Below, one piece after another: positions 1-11,280 of a stretch of DNA of 64,000 nucleotides; the stretch's first letter is position 1, and every line of letters starts with the position of its first letter. The stretch covers positions 86,323 to 150,322 of the forward strand of contig MNCI01034266.1 in NCBI GenBank assembly GCA_015680685.1, in the 5' to 3' direction. Position numbers and translations under genes: made by a program. The DNA comes from Gnetum montanum. Lineage: Eukaryota; Streptophyta; Gnetopsida; Gnetales; Gnetaceae. Under the pieces are notes generated by a model that had not been told where the DNA came from, made no database searches, and worked only from the letters and a program-made list of their open reading frames with translations.

Positions 1-300
1 CTGGGCGTATACGCTGGACTTGCTGGGCGTGTGAACTTGGATGGACGCTGGGCGTATATGCTGGGGCATATACGCTGATGGATGTTGGCGTATACGCTGG
101 GCGTATACGCTGATGAATGCTGGCGTATACACTGGGGCGTATACGCTGATGGATGCTGGCGTATACGCTGATGGATGCTGGCCGCCGACTTGCTTCAATT
201 CTTGCTCCTGTTGCACCTGCTGAGCATACATGTGAGGCGTGTATGCTGGGCATCTGGCGTATACGCTGGGCGTATATGCTAGGCGTAGACGCTGGCACAA
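1..300. repeat. GCGTATACGC palindrome-rich tandem repeat
   Basis: At least eight near-copies of the perfect palindrome GCGTATACGC, separated by short spacers such as TGATGGATGCTG, lie in the first 300 bases. The short reading frames across it are repeat translations and not a gene. It corresponds to the palindromic cores seen in the LTRs at 42100-42900 and 59130-59950, with a different core sequence. Confidence 0.7.
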
Positions 301-436
301 CACTTGGTAAAAATCGAGTGTTTCAGTCCTCGAAATTGCCATGTGTGACTCCAGATGTAGCTGACGCCGTCTGAGGGTCACAGGGATCTGCTTCTTGTTG
401 GACAAGCGCCAAACTCAAAATTTTTTGTGGTGTTCA
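1..436 (-). mobile_element. Partial LTR of a Tat-type element, cut by the window start
   Basis: Read on the minus strand from 436, the sequence starts TGAACACCACAAAAAATTTT and continues like the LTR starts at 41872 and 58904 (TGAAACACCACAAAA...). It then runs into repeats of a GCGTATACGC palindrome, as those LTRs run into their own palindrome repeats. At 437 the sequence changes abruptly to the gag leader of an Athila-like element, so this Tat-type element inserted there. The other end lies outside the window. Confidence 0.6.
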
Positions 437-884
437 ATGGTAATCCCTTGTTTCATAATCACATGCAACATATTCCACATATAACTGGGACATGCCTACT
501 CGTGCGAGAGCACAAAGAAGCATGTTGGGGACTACTCGGTCTAGAGGCAACACTATGTTACCCTCCAAGTCTCTTCAACATAGTTGTTCATCTTAATGGA
601 GAATAAAGGTAAAGTCATGTACATATTCATCGTGATGAATATATACCACACGAAACTGTTGAGGTACTAGCGGATCTTGGTTATGTGTGTTGTGCCGCCA
701 ACTATCTTTTGTGTGAATCCTAGGCAGTGAAGTGCTTTTGTGCAAAGAAGAAGACATTTTTGTCTTATTCGATGTGCTATTTACCGTTGTCTTATTTTTC
801 TTTTGATCAACCCTAAGGGTTTGTTCTAGCATGCCAATGATATGAATGATCTCCTATATTCTATGTCGCACACAAACAACTAAG
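437..884 (-). pseudogene. Gag N-terminus and leader of an Athila-like element, truncated
   Basis: The minus-strand frame 832-593 matches the start of gag in the complete element at 29142-28882: both contain a serine-rich start, then RVVY-H-DEY and a FTFILH segment. The PBS at 885-902 and LTR at 904-1714 follow in the expected order, so this is the 5' end of a second copy of the same family. The remaining gag is lost at 436, where a Tat-type LTR is inserted. It is a relic with no coding capacity. Confidence 0.7.
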
Positions 885-902
885 TCCATGGCAATGGCGC
901 CA
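885..902 (-). other. Primer binding site, tRNA-Asp type (decayed)
   Basis: The plus strand reads TCCATGGCAATGGCGCCA next to the LTR. It matches the 3' end of plant tRNA-Asp (TCCCCGGCAACGGCGCCA) with three changes, at least two of them C to T. The same site is better preserved at 29273-29290. Confidence 0.7.
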
Positions 903-903
903 A

Positions 904-1714
904 TGATGAGTGGCGAGGTACCCCTACACTCAACCATACGAATACGAGCGTCTCACGAGCGATCTGGTCAAACTCCAAGGACTAAGTGCTTACGCACCCT
1001 AATGGAACACTTAAGGTTAATCAATTGCTATCTTCCCAAACTTACTTGTATTGTCACAGTTGTATGGTTAAGTAAGCTTGAGGTATATGATTTTTATATC
1101 TTTTATCTTTTTAATGTCTTATGCTAATAGGGGAAGGTGAAGAGAACTAAGTGACTAACTTTCATTAACTATTCACTAACTAAGTTCTAATTGTCCTAGC
1201 ACCAGTATCTATTCCCACTTGCTACACACACCCTGAACCAGTGCAACACTGCTAGGATTACCAAACGCTACTTGTTACTAGGTTACCAAGAGTTAGACAC
1301 ATGCTCGAAGCGGTCGTACTAAATGCACTTAACTAGGAGAGTCAAGTGTTGAGAGAGATTGATTATCTAGGAAAGAATTTAAACATTTAATAATAATTAA
1401 ATCCTATTTAGCTTAGTCCATATGCCTCAAGGTTTATCAGAAAGTTCGTCTTTATTGCCATACACAAATGTGTGCTCAGGTACAATTTTCTCGAATAAAG
1501 ATCCATTCACTTTAAGACTCCTACTATGGGCACATGGAAATTATTCTAACTCTGGAATGGTAAAACTGCTATAGTTTGGCTACGGTCTAACTCTAAGTGC
1601 CTAAAATAGGGAAAGTCGCCTCTTATTTATAGACATTACAGTGGGCTGTGATATCGCATACACGATATCGCAGGGGTGGATGCAATATCGCGTACGTGAT
1701 ATCGCGGCTCATCA
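904..1714 (-). mobile_element. 5' LTR of the left Athila-like element
   Basis: This 811-bp LTR starts TGATGAGTGGCGAGG and ends CTCATCA on the plus strand (TG...CA). It aligns along its length with the LTRs at 20295-21066 and 29292-30064. A TATA-like box (TATAAATA on the minus strand, 1631-1624) lies only about 90 bp from the U3 end. Between the TATA box and the U3 end are four copies of GATATCGC or a close variant (1650-1706). The base after the LTR begins ATAGC, inside a TAGCG repeat core. Confidence 0.8.
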
Positions 1715-2295
1715 ATAGCGTAGCTACTAGTTTTGACTGGAACTTGTGCTGAAAGCTAAAAAAAATTTGTCTGAGGCTTAGTTATGCTAACAACTACAAC
1801 TTTTGTCTTTTTTGTTGGGAAGCTTTTGAACTTTCTGAACTCACACTTGAAACACCCTTGCTATTTTTTTGCATCGTCGCTACACTGTGCTACGCTATGT
1901 AGCGTAGCATAGCGTAGCAGCTAGCGTATCCTTCCTTGTTTAATCTACCAATTTCTAGCACCAAACTTTGCTCAAGGTCTGTGGATCAAGTGGGGTGAGA
2001 AGTTTTGGAGGCCGAAGTCTTGTCAAGGTGCCATTTTCTTATTGGAATCACTTGGAAAGATGGAACTTTCCGCTTTGGTTTTTCTACACTATGCTATGAT
2101 ACATAGCGTAGCATAGCGTAGCACCTTGCGTTGACTGAATCCTACTTTGTCTTTGCAATCACTTTGTCACTTTTCTCTTGGACACTTAAGCACCTATTTT
2201 TTTAAAGCTTGCTACACTGCAGAGCGTAGCGTAGCATAGCGTAGCGTAGCGTAGCATAGCGTAGCGTAGCGTAGCATAGCGTAGCGTAGCAGACT
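1715..2295. repeat. Tandem array with GCTACGCTA/TAGCGTAGC palindromic cores
   Basis: Cores built from TAGCGTAGC and its complement lie near 1715-1730, 1885-1925, 2085-2130 and 2212-2292. They are 130-200 bp apart and separated by AT-richer spacer. The second core contains the perfect palindrome GCTACGCTATGTAGCGTAGC. The last core has expanded into a microsatellite-like run of TAGCG and TAGCA units. The frame on the minus strand here is a repeat translation. Confidence 0.7.
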
Positions 2296-2689
2296 TCTTC
2301 ACTAGAAAACTTTTCGAACTGTTTTGCTCATCCCAAACACTCTCGACAACTCCTAGCATAGTTTCTGAGTAGACTATCAACCAGGTGAATTGTCTAGGTG
2401 GGCAGGCCAGAGAGTCCATCAGGCCTATCAGCTCTACAAATAGAAAACTTGCTGTACTGGACAATCTAATCTCAATGTCCACATTTTCCTGTCGAACTAT
2501 CATGATGCTACACTTGTGGAAGTCCTTGCCTAAATTCCAAGACCTTGTTCAGGCATGAGGGTCTTGAAATTTTATGGTGTTTCAATTTTGTGTCAAATTA
2601 AGCAAAAATCTAATGAAAATAGGCTATAAACGTTAAAAATAATGGGTTTTTATGGTTAAAATAGTTTAAAATGCCAAAAAAATTATATT

Positions 2690-2900
2690 TCCAATATGTG
2701 GAGGCTATTTCCACAGCATGTGGACACCATGTGACACATTCATAGTGTATAGGACTTAAATTCCCAACATGTGGGCGCTTCTAAATGGATTCCCAACATG
2801 TGGATCCCTTTCTACTAACATGTGGACACATGGGGACATATCTATAAAATGTGGAACCTAAATTCCCAGCATGTGGACACTCCAAGATAAATTCCCAATG
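2690..2900. repeat. Degenerate CAACATGTGG repeat cluster
   Basis: Six or more near-copies of a word like CCCAACATGTGGA occur near 2692, 2713, 2763, 2792, 2812 and 2867. The word contains the palindrome CATG and approaches CCACATGTGG. Spacing is irregular, 20 to 55 bp. No gene is seen. Confidence 0.5.
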
Positions 2901-3249
2901 TATATGGCTTATTTCCACAATGTATGGATGAGGGTTTAGGGTTTGGCAGCATGTAGAAGCTAATTTACTTGTCATTTTTCCACCAACAACATATGGAAAT
3001 CTTGATGATTTTTCTTGGATTTTGTGGAATCCATTAGGCAATGTATGGGAGTAGATTTTCCTTTTTAAAAATCATGATTTTTTAGGTACTCTTTTCTTGT
3101 TCATACTGCACTGCCATTATTGCATCTCTTCAAAGTTGAGCTCTAGTTGGTTGATATGAGCTCATTATATTTTTAGTGCTATGAAAAAATCCATGAGAAT
3201 GACCAAGACCAACTTAAAGTAATACTAATTAAAGCATTGAAGGTACAAA

Positions 3250-3360
3250 ATAGTTTGGTAGTACAACAATATTTCCCTGTAAGTCTCTCCATTTGAGTTG
3301 TTCATCTTTGTGTAAAATAAAAGTGAAGTTTGGATAGTATGGATTAATATGAGAATAAGA
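3250..3360 (-). pseudogene. Short relic of Athila-like gag leader
   Basis: The plus-strand segment around CAAGTCTCTCCATT-like words, TTGTTCATCTT and a TAAAAGTGAA run aligns with 540-620 and 28920-29010, the start of gag in the two Athila-like copies. No reading frame remains. Its further limits are not visible. Confidence 0.4.
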
Positions 3361-6300
3361 GATTCTTATTTACATCGGTCCATTTTATTTCTCTTCAATG
3401 TAGTTCCTATCATTATTCTCATTAAGATCAATAGCAAGTTGAGAATTTACCTTATGTTTGAAAGCCATTTTTAATTAATTAATGCTTCTGTGTATCTTAG
3501 AATTAGTTATAAACTTGAAAGATAAAATCAATTGGCTAGTTTATATTGACACCATACTCAACAACGATGCTAATGATGAACTACAAGATTTTCCAATGTC
3601 TAACCATATAAGTCACAAGTGTTCACACATGATGAGATCATAATCCATGGATGGAACAATATAAGTATACTAGTGTATTGATGAAAAGTTTACGATCACT
3701 ATCTTCCCACAAGAATTAGTGAAGTTTTAAGTGTATGGTTTAACTCTAAGTGAGGTAAATGATTAAGTGGTGTTGAAAGGCTTGTAACTGGCTAAGTAAA
3801 AACATTGTAAAATGAATATAGATTCTATCAAGTATAAGTAATGAGAAACTAGAGCTAAGGTAGCCTAGTGATGATAAGTATCTACTCTTGGTTTACCATA
3901 GACATCATGTGCAAATGTAACTACCACTAGAATTATCAAGTAACTTTACTAGTGAGTGAGTCATGTCAAGCTACTACTAGATTGTTAGATAATTACACTT
4001 TCTATTTGAAACCAATCATACTCATTCCACCCATATTAATAAACATGGAAAAAAAGTAAATGGCTTATGAAATGTAAATAACAATAGAAGAGTAAATTGC
4101 ATGGAAGTGTAAATCTATTCTAAGTGAGATGCTTCAATGGCAAAGAATAATTTCAATCTTTATTTCAATGCATGAATTCTATCTAGAAATAATCCACTCA
4201 AATAAAGATGTTAGGCAACTATAGCTTTCTACACTGTGGATACTCACAACTATCACTAAGTTCAAGAAAATAAACTAATAAAGTTTTGCTAAGTATTGAC
4301 CGAAAGGTAAGCTTGAGATGACAATGGACTTATTTTTATAAACATGATCATGACCCACTACATCACATATTTGAAATTGTATGTTAAGCTACAATATCGT
4401 ATCTATGACATCATTGATACATTATAGTACCTATTTGCAAAAAAGCGATTTATCACTCATCTACTGATCCTCTTCAGACCTCGCTTGGTGAGTAAGCATT
4501 ATGGCTTTGAGTGATGATCCTTTTTTTATTACCTTTAAATCTTGTGCAATGAACATCCAAGGTTATATCAAGAAAGATGGAGAAGTATATTGTATTTTTT
4601 ATGATATCATGAACAACTTTTTTAAAAATTTTGTTTTTCATCTGAACTTTTAGGAATCCCAACAAATCAAAGATTTTTAAATCTTTTCTTTTTTTTTTCT
4701 TCTTACTCTTTTACCAAATTACATAAAGCTTCAACACATTGAGGAATTATTTCAACAATTGTTTCCTAACTTGTAATCATATCACATATGGTCCCTTGAT
4801 TTGATTTAGAGTTTAAAGTTTTACCCATTTTTTTTTTTTGCTTTATAATTCATTCTACTATTATTTTTTATTATTTCATCATAGCTTCTAGTTCATCAAA
4901 TATCACCTATTGCTTTATAGCTATGATGTTTATTGTACGAACAAGATTTTCAAGTCATTATTATGCTAATCTATCCCTGTTTTTTATTCTTTCACTATCA
5001 TCTTTTTCTTCTTTGATGTTTCTTTTTATTCTTACATCTATTGAGAGATCATTTATTGATTCTCAATAAATGTTTCTTGTTTATCTTTAATAGTTTTATA
5101 TATGTCTATTAATGCTTTTAGTTGAATGATAAAGAAAGCAATTTAAACTTAGTAACTAGTGTCATATCTTCAATGAAGTCAAGTAGCAAAAACCACTTTG
5201 CTAGTCCTTGATGAAGAAGCAAAGCCTTCCTTAGGAAACCCTACTTGAAAAGTTGTTTGCAAAGCCTTGGAAAATTATTTACAAAGCCTCCAAAAATCAT
5301 CTACTTTTGAAAAATATCTATAAAGCTTTGTAAAACATTTTGCAAAGCCATAGATCCTCTGCATAGCCTTAAGCCATATCTTGAGATGTTAAGTCTACAA
5401 ATTCATGAATCTAATAAGATTATACCTAAAATGGTGAAATCTCAATAGAAATGATAGGTCCAACATAAATATGAAGATTCATCTGGGTTAAACTATATGG
5501 AACCAACCAAAACCAAACAATTTTTAAAATATTATCAAAATTTGTAGAAACAACATCCTAAGAATTGAGCAACCAAACACATCCTTAGAAAACTCACTAC
5601 ACAACCTTAAGAACCTCCTTGCATAGCCTTGGAAAACCCTTTGCATAGCCTTGGAAAATCCTTGGGCTTCAAAATAGTTTGACATTTAGGGTGTTGAAAC
5701 TCAAAAAAAAAAAATTTAACAATACATAACCCCATGACATTTAGTAAATTAACTTTAGAAGTCAACATTATCCACCATATTCAAACCTATAACTTGGATT
5801 TTCCAAATTAAGAGTCTTACTACTAGGCTAACACCTCATTATTTGATGATTAATGTATATGCTATTTTTTAAAAAATAAAAGGAGATAAATGAAATTTAA
5901 GTAATCATAGATTGATCATTATAAGTAAACTGTTTACAAGGTATGAGGAAGTTGGGTAGAAGATAGTAATTTTTATGCAATCTCCTAAGGAGGATTTTTT
6001 AAAAAAAGATTCTACAATAGATCATTCAATTACTCTTAAATATTGTATTTAAAAAGAAAAGGAAAAATAACAAAAGACATGTATATACTTTGTTGACTTT
6101 CTTAAGACATTTGATTAAGTTAGAAAATAAAAATTATGAATAATACTTATGCAACCTTAAAATGTTTTTAACTTTATAACAATATAGGGAGTATTAGATC
6201 CAAAAAATAAAAGAGATTATGAAGAAAAAAAATTAGTATAGCTATAGAGGAGCATTGAAGAGTTGTCAAATTCTATCAAAATATAAAAAGAATGACCCAA

Positions 6301-8190
6301 TGCTTTTTGGAATGCTTTTTCAAGTTTTTATCCTTATAACTATTCCTCAAAAGCCTCCCATCTAGTGTAGGAATAGGATTAGATCTTGTCCTTTAAAAAA
6401 TAAAAAATAATGTATACATTCAAGGAAACATAAGTTATTGAATGATGTCACCTTGAGCAAACAAAGGAAAAGCATTAGTTAAAGAATTACAGTGATAAAC
6501 CACATTGCATAGAAATTTCTAAATGACATCAAGAATAAGGAAATGAAAGCTATTACCTTTGGCCAAAATTGTTCGACATTTTTACTAATGAGCTAGAGAA
6601 GAGAAATAAGAAATTACTTAAAAATAATTTTATTAAAATGATCCAATAAAGGACATGACTTTTAATTTTTGCAAATAATGTAACACTAGTTTCAAAATAA
6701 AAAAAGTGTAGGAATCAACAAGAAAAATTTTATGATCATGAAAAAATGAAGGTTAATGTTAATAAAGAAAAAATATTAATTTGTAGAAGCAATAAGTAAT
6801 GTGTAATTATATAAAAAGTAATTATATTTTAAAATTTTTACTGAACTCATAAATAAATGTAAAATGAATTTAGGATGCAACTAGCCACATACACATAGAT
6901 AAATCTACTATAAATGTATGATTCTCTTATCCAAATTATAGATACAAATATTTAATTATTTATTTAAAAATATTACAATTTGATGAGGAATTATTTAAAT
7001 ACCCAAATATATAGAAATTACATTTCAAGATTTTACTATATTAAATTTCTTTAAGAGATGTTTAATAATAAGATTAGTATTTTTTTTACTAATAAACCAT
7101 CAACACTAATTATTGATTTAAATTAAGAGACTAGAAAATTTATTGGATCATCAATGCAAGTCACTCCCTATTACTATGTTCATGCTACTAAGAATAGCAT
7201 AACATGATATAGATTATCCTTGAACTTGGTATGAAATGTTTAAAGAAATCCTTTGTACCATTGAATTTACATATTTTGATTAATGGTTCCTTTTTGACTT
7301 CATCAAATTTTTTAGTTCAAGATTACTTATAATTACTTTAACTCAAAATTTAGGTAGCTTAAGTTCAAGCTTATGCATATCATTATTAATCATAAATAAA
7401 ACTAAGACAAGAAATATATAAGCAATATTCTCCTAAACATTGAGACTAAATTAAGTCATCAACACTCATTAAGATATAAGGAAGTTTTATGTCTCATAGA
7501 CAACTCTAAGTTAAGAATCTTTTGAAATAGATTATTTTCATATTTAATAATTGTTACATCATACATTGTTATGGTTACAATTCATGATGTCCAAACATTC
7601 ATTATGTGAGTTAAACACAACATACTACATATCATGAACTTACATATTCATGATTATTCTTTTCTAGTAAATTTCTATGTTGGTCTTACTAGTTAGACTT
7701 GGTTTTTAAAAACCTTAATTTATATTCATACTTGACAACATCTTTACACAAAATATAACTTGTCATCCACCTTACTTCATAGATACACTTCTATGGCTTT
7801 TATGTTCACAAACTACATAGCAATTTTTATTTACCAATTTAGGATTGCAACTCAACTTCTTCAGTGTTGGGACACTTTGATTTGATTGGATTGCAACTCA
7901 ACTTTTTGGGTGTTAGGACACTTTGACTTGGTTATGAATGCAACTTACAACTACATATTGGACTCATGTTCTTTGGTTTTCTTAATCTATTTAGATCTTC
8001 TTCATCTAACTTGTTCCATACACACATTCTTCCATATTTTTGGTATTGTTGAGTAGACATGATGCTTCCTCATGACCAATTCACAAAACTAATGATTGCA
8101 CAAATAATCTCATGGTTATGTTCTAACATTAAGTTCATGTTTAATTACACTTCATCGAGGTGAAGCATTTTGAGTCTACATATTTGCTAG
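3360..8190. other. AT-rich decayed intergenic DNA, no gene recognised
   Basis: This 4.8 kb is strongly AT-rich, has stops in every frame and shows no recognisable domain, RNA gene or intact repeat end. It is most simply read as old decayed transposon sequence. One degenerate short-repeat patch is listed separately at 5180-5670. Confidence 0.5.
5180..5670. repeat. Degenerate GCAAAGCCTTGGAAAA repeats
   Basis: Words such as GCAAAGCCTTGGAAAA, GCAAAGCCATAGATC and GCATAGCCTTGGAAAA recur about ten times at 20-45 bp spacing in two patches, 5180-5375 and 5590-5665. No coding frame is present. Confidence 0.45.
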
Positions 8191-9200
8191 TCTGAACTTG
8201 AGGCGTGTGAAACGGAAATCAAGTCCCTTATCAACGACTTTAAAGTGTGTTATTTTTACAGAATGTTGTCCGCCAAGGAGAATTGTTTACGAAAGGAGGA
8301 ATTTTACTTTTATCTCATGCAAGAATACAAATCGGAATGTTTTAATTTTCTGTGCTAAAAGGACATTCCCATGGCCCAACGGATTGATGCAATGAATTAA
8401 AAAACGAGTTCTATACTTCGGAAGAACAAAGTTCGCTGTATATTTTGGAAGAACAAAGTTCTTTATTCACGGCCTAAGCAAAGTACACGAGTGCTAGGTT
8501 ATATTATGAAGTTTGACTACTGACCTACAATGCACACCAAATTTGTCTATGCTACGAACTGCACAGAAGAGCATACTCTCCGAGAGGTTTTTATATTTTT
8601 CACGGAAAGCGAATATTTTCCCAAACGCGTATGCTCTTGGCCACAAGTAAATGTCGTCTGGAATGCCGTTTTGCAGTGGTATTAACTAGTTCTTTACCAG
8701 GATGGGTAACCCCATAGGGGCCCAAAGTCTCCACTTCATCTGGAAAAATTTGCTAATCATGTCAAATGATGATGCCATATCACCAACCATGATGTTTGTC
8801 CACTGGATTTGACAACTAAATAAAAACAAAATCGTCGGAAGTCGGAAGCAACAGCTTTTCATTCGTTGGTTTTGAAAACATCAGCCCTTCGTCAGAAAAA
8901 CCATAACCATCACTTGACAGAGAATTCTGGGAGCCTTTCAGCACAGGTACTGCGAAAGGTGACACAGTAAGTGAGTGAGTGAGTGACAAACCCATTTGCG
9001 CAAATGGGACCAAATATCAGCGAACCCCATCCCATCGCATCGCATGTCTGCGCTCGGAAACAACTACTGTTGTGTAAAAGCTATGCCTTCGCAAGAACCA
9101 ATTGTCAATACATGTGTAGAACGCATTTCCACGTCGTGTGCATGGTTTTCTATTCTAATAATTTCACCGCAGAAATTCCACGCGCACGACAGCGCAGGCT
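8190..9200. other. Low-copy-looking flank of the MIF gene, no gene recognised
   Basis: Base composition rises and CpG reappears compared with the neighbouring repeats, and no similarity to the other repeats in the window is visible. The short frames (for example 8198-8395 and 8816-9013) are not recognisable proteins. A short GAGT/GTGA run lies at about 8969-8988. It probably is downstream flank of the MIF gene. Confidence 0.4.
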
Positions 9201-9228
9201 TACTTACTCGCACGCACAGTGACATATA

Positions 9229-9234
9229 TTTTAT
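9229..9234 (-). terminator. Candidate polyadenylation signal of the MIF gene
   Basis: AATAAA on the minus strand, about 330 bp after the MIF stop codon, in an AT-rich context. It is a plausible 3' UTR end; this is inference from position only. Confidence 0.35.
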
Positions 9235-9563
9235 TCAATTTACCCTGCAACAAAGAATTAGGAAAGCGCAATAGCCATGGTCGGCGTTGCAGGGCAGGCG
9301 CAACACAGAGATGGAAGATAAAAACCTGAAACGAAAACAGAAAACTAAATTCGAAGACTCCGCGTGCTCTGGGAACCTGCGTAATAACCGTCTCTGAACT
9401 AATAGAAGTAATTCACGATTTATCATGGAAACACATATACACACGAATATGAAACCGTAAATCAGACCAGATATTATTGCTAAGATGGATCAGAATACAT
9501 GTGGGGAAGAAGCGGCAGAGGGAGGGGAAATAGAATTACAGAGAAGATAAAGATCTGGAACGG

Positions 9564-9905
9564 TCAGGAACGGTCACGCTCGCGCTGGCAGTGGCAGGAG
9601 CTGTGCAGGACTTCCTGGCGGTGGAAGTTACGGTGACAATTACAGACGGCACATTTGAAGGCGTCGGGAGTGCCGACGTCGCCCTTGGCCGTGAACTGGC
9701 GGCATCCGTCTACGGCGTAGCCGCCGGAGCTGGCCGCGTAATTCCTCATACACTCGCGGTAAACGACGCCGCCGGAGCTCGCCGACGCCGCCGGAGGCGT
9801 CTCTTCCGGCTTTCCGTTGCCGTTGTCGTCCGTGTTTTTGTGACTGCCGTCGCCGCCCTTTCTCATACTGGCCAGGTATCTGCGTCCGGATGCGGAGCCC
9901 GGCAT
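9564..9905 (-). CDS. MIF: Mini zinc finger (MIF) protein, ZF-HD dimerisation domain only
   Basis: The 113-residue protein has a loose charged N-terminus (1-46) and one ZF-HD dimerisation domain (47-99): VVYREC at 47-52, GGYAVDGC at 61-68, then [16 protein letters not shown] with Cys85, Cys88, Cys90, His91 and His95. The stop comes soon after, so there is no homeodomain, which defines the MIF group of ZF-HD relatives. Known MIFs are small nuclear proteins that pair with ZF-HD factors and block them, acting in hormone response and meristem termination. The normally conserved motif KNHAA reads RNYAA here (Tyr56 for His), a likely zinc ligand. No intron is needed. The start is the first in-frame ATG, 106 bp from a TATA box; the Met at residue 14 is an alternative. 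The gene sits in a GC-rich island, unlike its surroundings. Confidence 0.9.
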   Translation of the reverse strand: MPGSASGRRYLASMRKGGDGSHKNTDDNGNGKPEETPPAASASSGGVVYRECMRNYAASSGGYAVDGCRQFTAKGDVGTPDAFKCAVCNCHRNFHRQEVLHSSCHCQRERDRS

Positions 9906-10010
9906 CCAGCAACTAACTCTATGCGAAGAAGTCGCGAACTACTTTGACGTATACGACAGAGAGAGTGACTGGATTTTTGGTTGCGTCCCCCGGGTGCGGC
10001 TCCGTCAGAG

Positions 10011-10017
10011 ATTTATA
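10011..10017 (-). promoter_or_regulatory. TATA box of the MIF gene
   Basis: The minus strand reads TATAAAT in a GC-rich context, 106 bp before the chosen ATG at 9905, leaving room for a leader of about 70 bp. The predicted leader contains a CTCTCTCTG run. The position supports the chosen start. Confidence 0.6.
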
Positions 10018-10159
10018 AGATGGCGCGACCGATGCCTGCACAATTTCATTGTGGTGTTGTTAATTTAACATGGGTTGAGTGGAGTCAAAGCCAGTGGCAT
10101 GCCTGGCCACTCGCGCATCATCACTACGGCTCACGACGGGGGGGAGCGAGCCAATGGAT

Positions 10160-10400
10160 GCAAAAGATGGGGGTCAGCAGACGGAATTTTCAAGCCAAAA
10201 TAAAGAGAACCAGACCCCTCCCCCCAAACTCAACCCAACCCAACCCCGCCACGACGCCGTCTCGGTGGTGGTTGCCGATTACTGCTTTTGCACCAGCTGC
10301 CGCTGCTGCTGCTGCTCCTCCTCCTCCTGCTGCTTCTTCTGCTCCTGCTCCTGCTTCTTATTCTTCTGCTGTTGAATTTTTATTTCGCTACAGTCGAGAA
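10160..10400. repeat. Trinucleotide-rich low-complexity DNA upstream of MIF
   Basis: Runs of CTG/CTC/TTC triplets at about 10295-10375 and an AAGAAG run at 10397-10412 lie in the MIF upstream region. Frames here are Pro/Ala- or Cys-rich repeat translations and are not called as genes. Confidence 0.6.
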
Positions 10401-10938
10401 GAAGAAGAAGGTCCAAAGGGACCCCCCGCCGTGGTCACTCTTTTGCGGAGATTCGTACCGCAAATAATCCTTGCTTTGGCGAGTCTTGATGGCAGCCCTA
10501 GACCTTCCATGAAAGGAACGAGATTAGTAAACAAACCCGCTCAAAAGCAGCACGCACAGCAGCAGTGGCAACAGCATTCAAGTCTGACTTTTCGGGATGC
10601 CTGCCCGGCCACCAGGAGCCACGGAATTCAGGTCGAGTACTTGTTCCGCGCCCTGGAATATGGATAAAAACGCGCGAATAATGAAGGCGCATATAATTAA
10701 ATAAGCGCCATCTGAAAGCTGCCTGCGCATATATAGAGGGTGGGCCGCGAATTTTTTTTTTTTTTTCCGTAAAGTTTTTACAGCTCCACGCCACCCACAT
10801 GTGGCTTGCAAATATTTTTGTTTTTCCCTTCTTTTCGTCTGGCAAAGGGAATTATTGTTAGAACGCTGGCGGGGGGAAATAAGCCAGGAAAATAAAGGGC
10901 AAATGGAAACGGCTTTAGTGGGGGCGAAACGACAGGAG

Positions 10939-10960
10939 TGACGTTTGGTGGGTATATAAA
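10939..10960 (+). promoter_or_regulatory. Possible divergent promoter (TGACGT plus TATATAAA)
   Basis: On the plus strand TGACGT (10939-10944, a TGA/bZIP-type site) is followed by TATATAAA (10953-10960). It points away from the MIF promoter about 940 bp off. A good splice donor, GAG|GTAAGC, lies at 11578/11579. Together they could mark the first exon of a plus-strand transcript, but no convincing coding sequence follows inside the island. Confidence 0.3.
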
Positions 10961-11154
10961 TTATGAAGAGTGGAGTCATTCTGCCACTCAACGACCCGAC
11001 CTCGCTCGTGATGCCGAATAAAGAGGTGCGCGTGTGCCATCATCGGCGCCGCAGATGAATGACTCGACTGGACTTGCATCTGCATACATAGATTTACAGT
11101 TTTCATATTTTTTTTCAAATTTCGTGGTCACAGTCATGGCCATTAGAGGAGTGA

Positions 11155-11280
11155 ACGAACCGAACCGAACCCAACCCAACCGAACCGAACCCCACCCCAC
11201 CCACAACAACAACAACAAAGCCAAAGGGAAAGCACAGGAGTGAACGAGGAGGAGGAGGAGGAGGAGGAGGAAGAAGAGGA
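11155..11280. repeat. AACCG/AACCC, AAC and GAG microsatellites
   Basis: A pentanucleotide run (GAACC/CAACC) at 11157-11195 is followed by (AAC)n at 11202-11217 and (GAG)n at 11246-11275. They explain the Pro/Thr/Asn- and Glu-rich frames here, which are not called as genes. Confidence 0.8.

Noticed and set aside
9591-9947. Plus-strand frame of 118 residues over the MIF gene
   Set aside because: It is the complement of the MIF coding sequence and its GC-rich leader; no domain is present and the minus-strand protein is clearly recognisable.
9981-10667. 228-residue plus-strand frame and several minus-strand frames at 10498-11525
   Set aside because: They are Ala/Pro-, Glu- or Cys-rich translations of triplet and pentanucleotide repeats in the MIF upstream region, without a domain.
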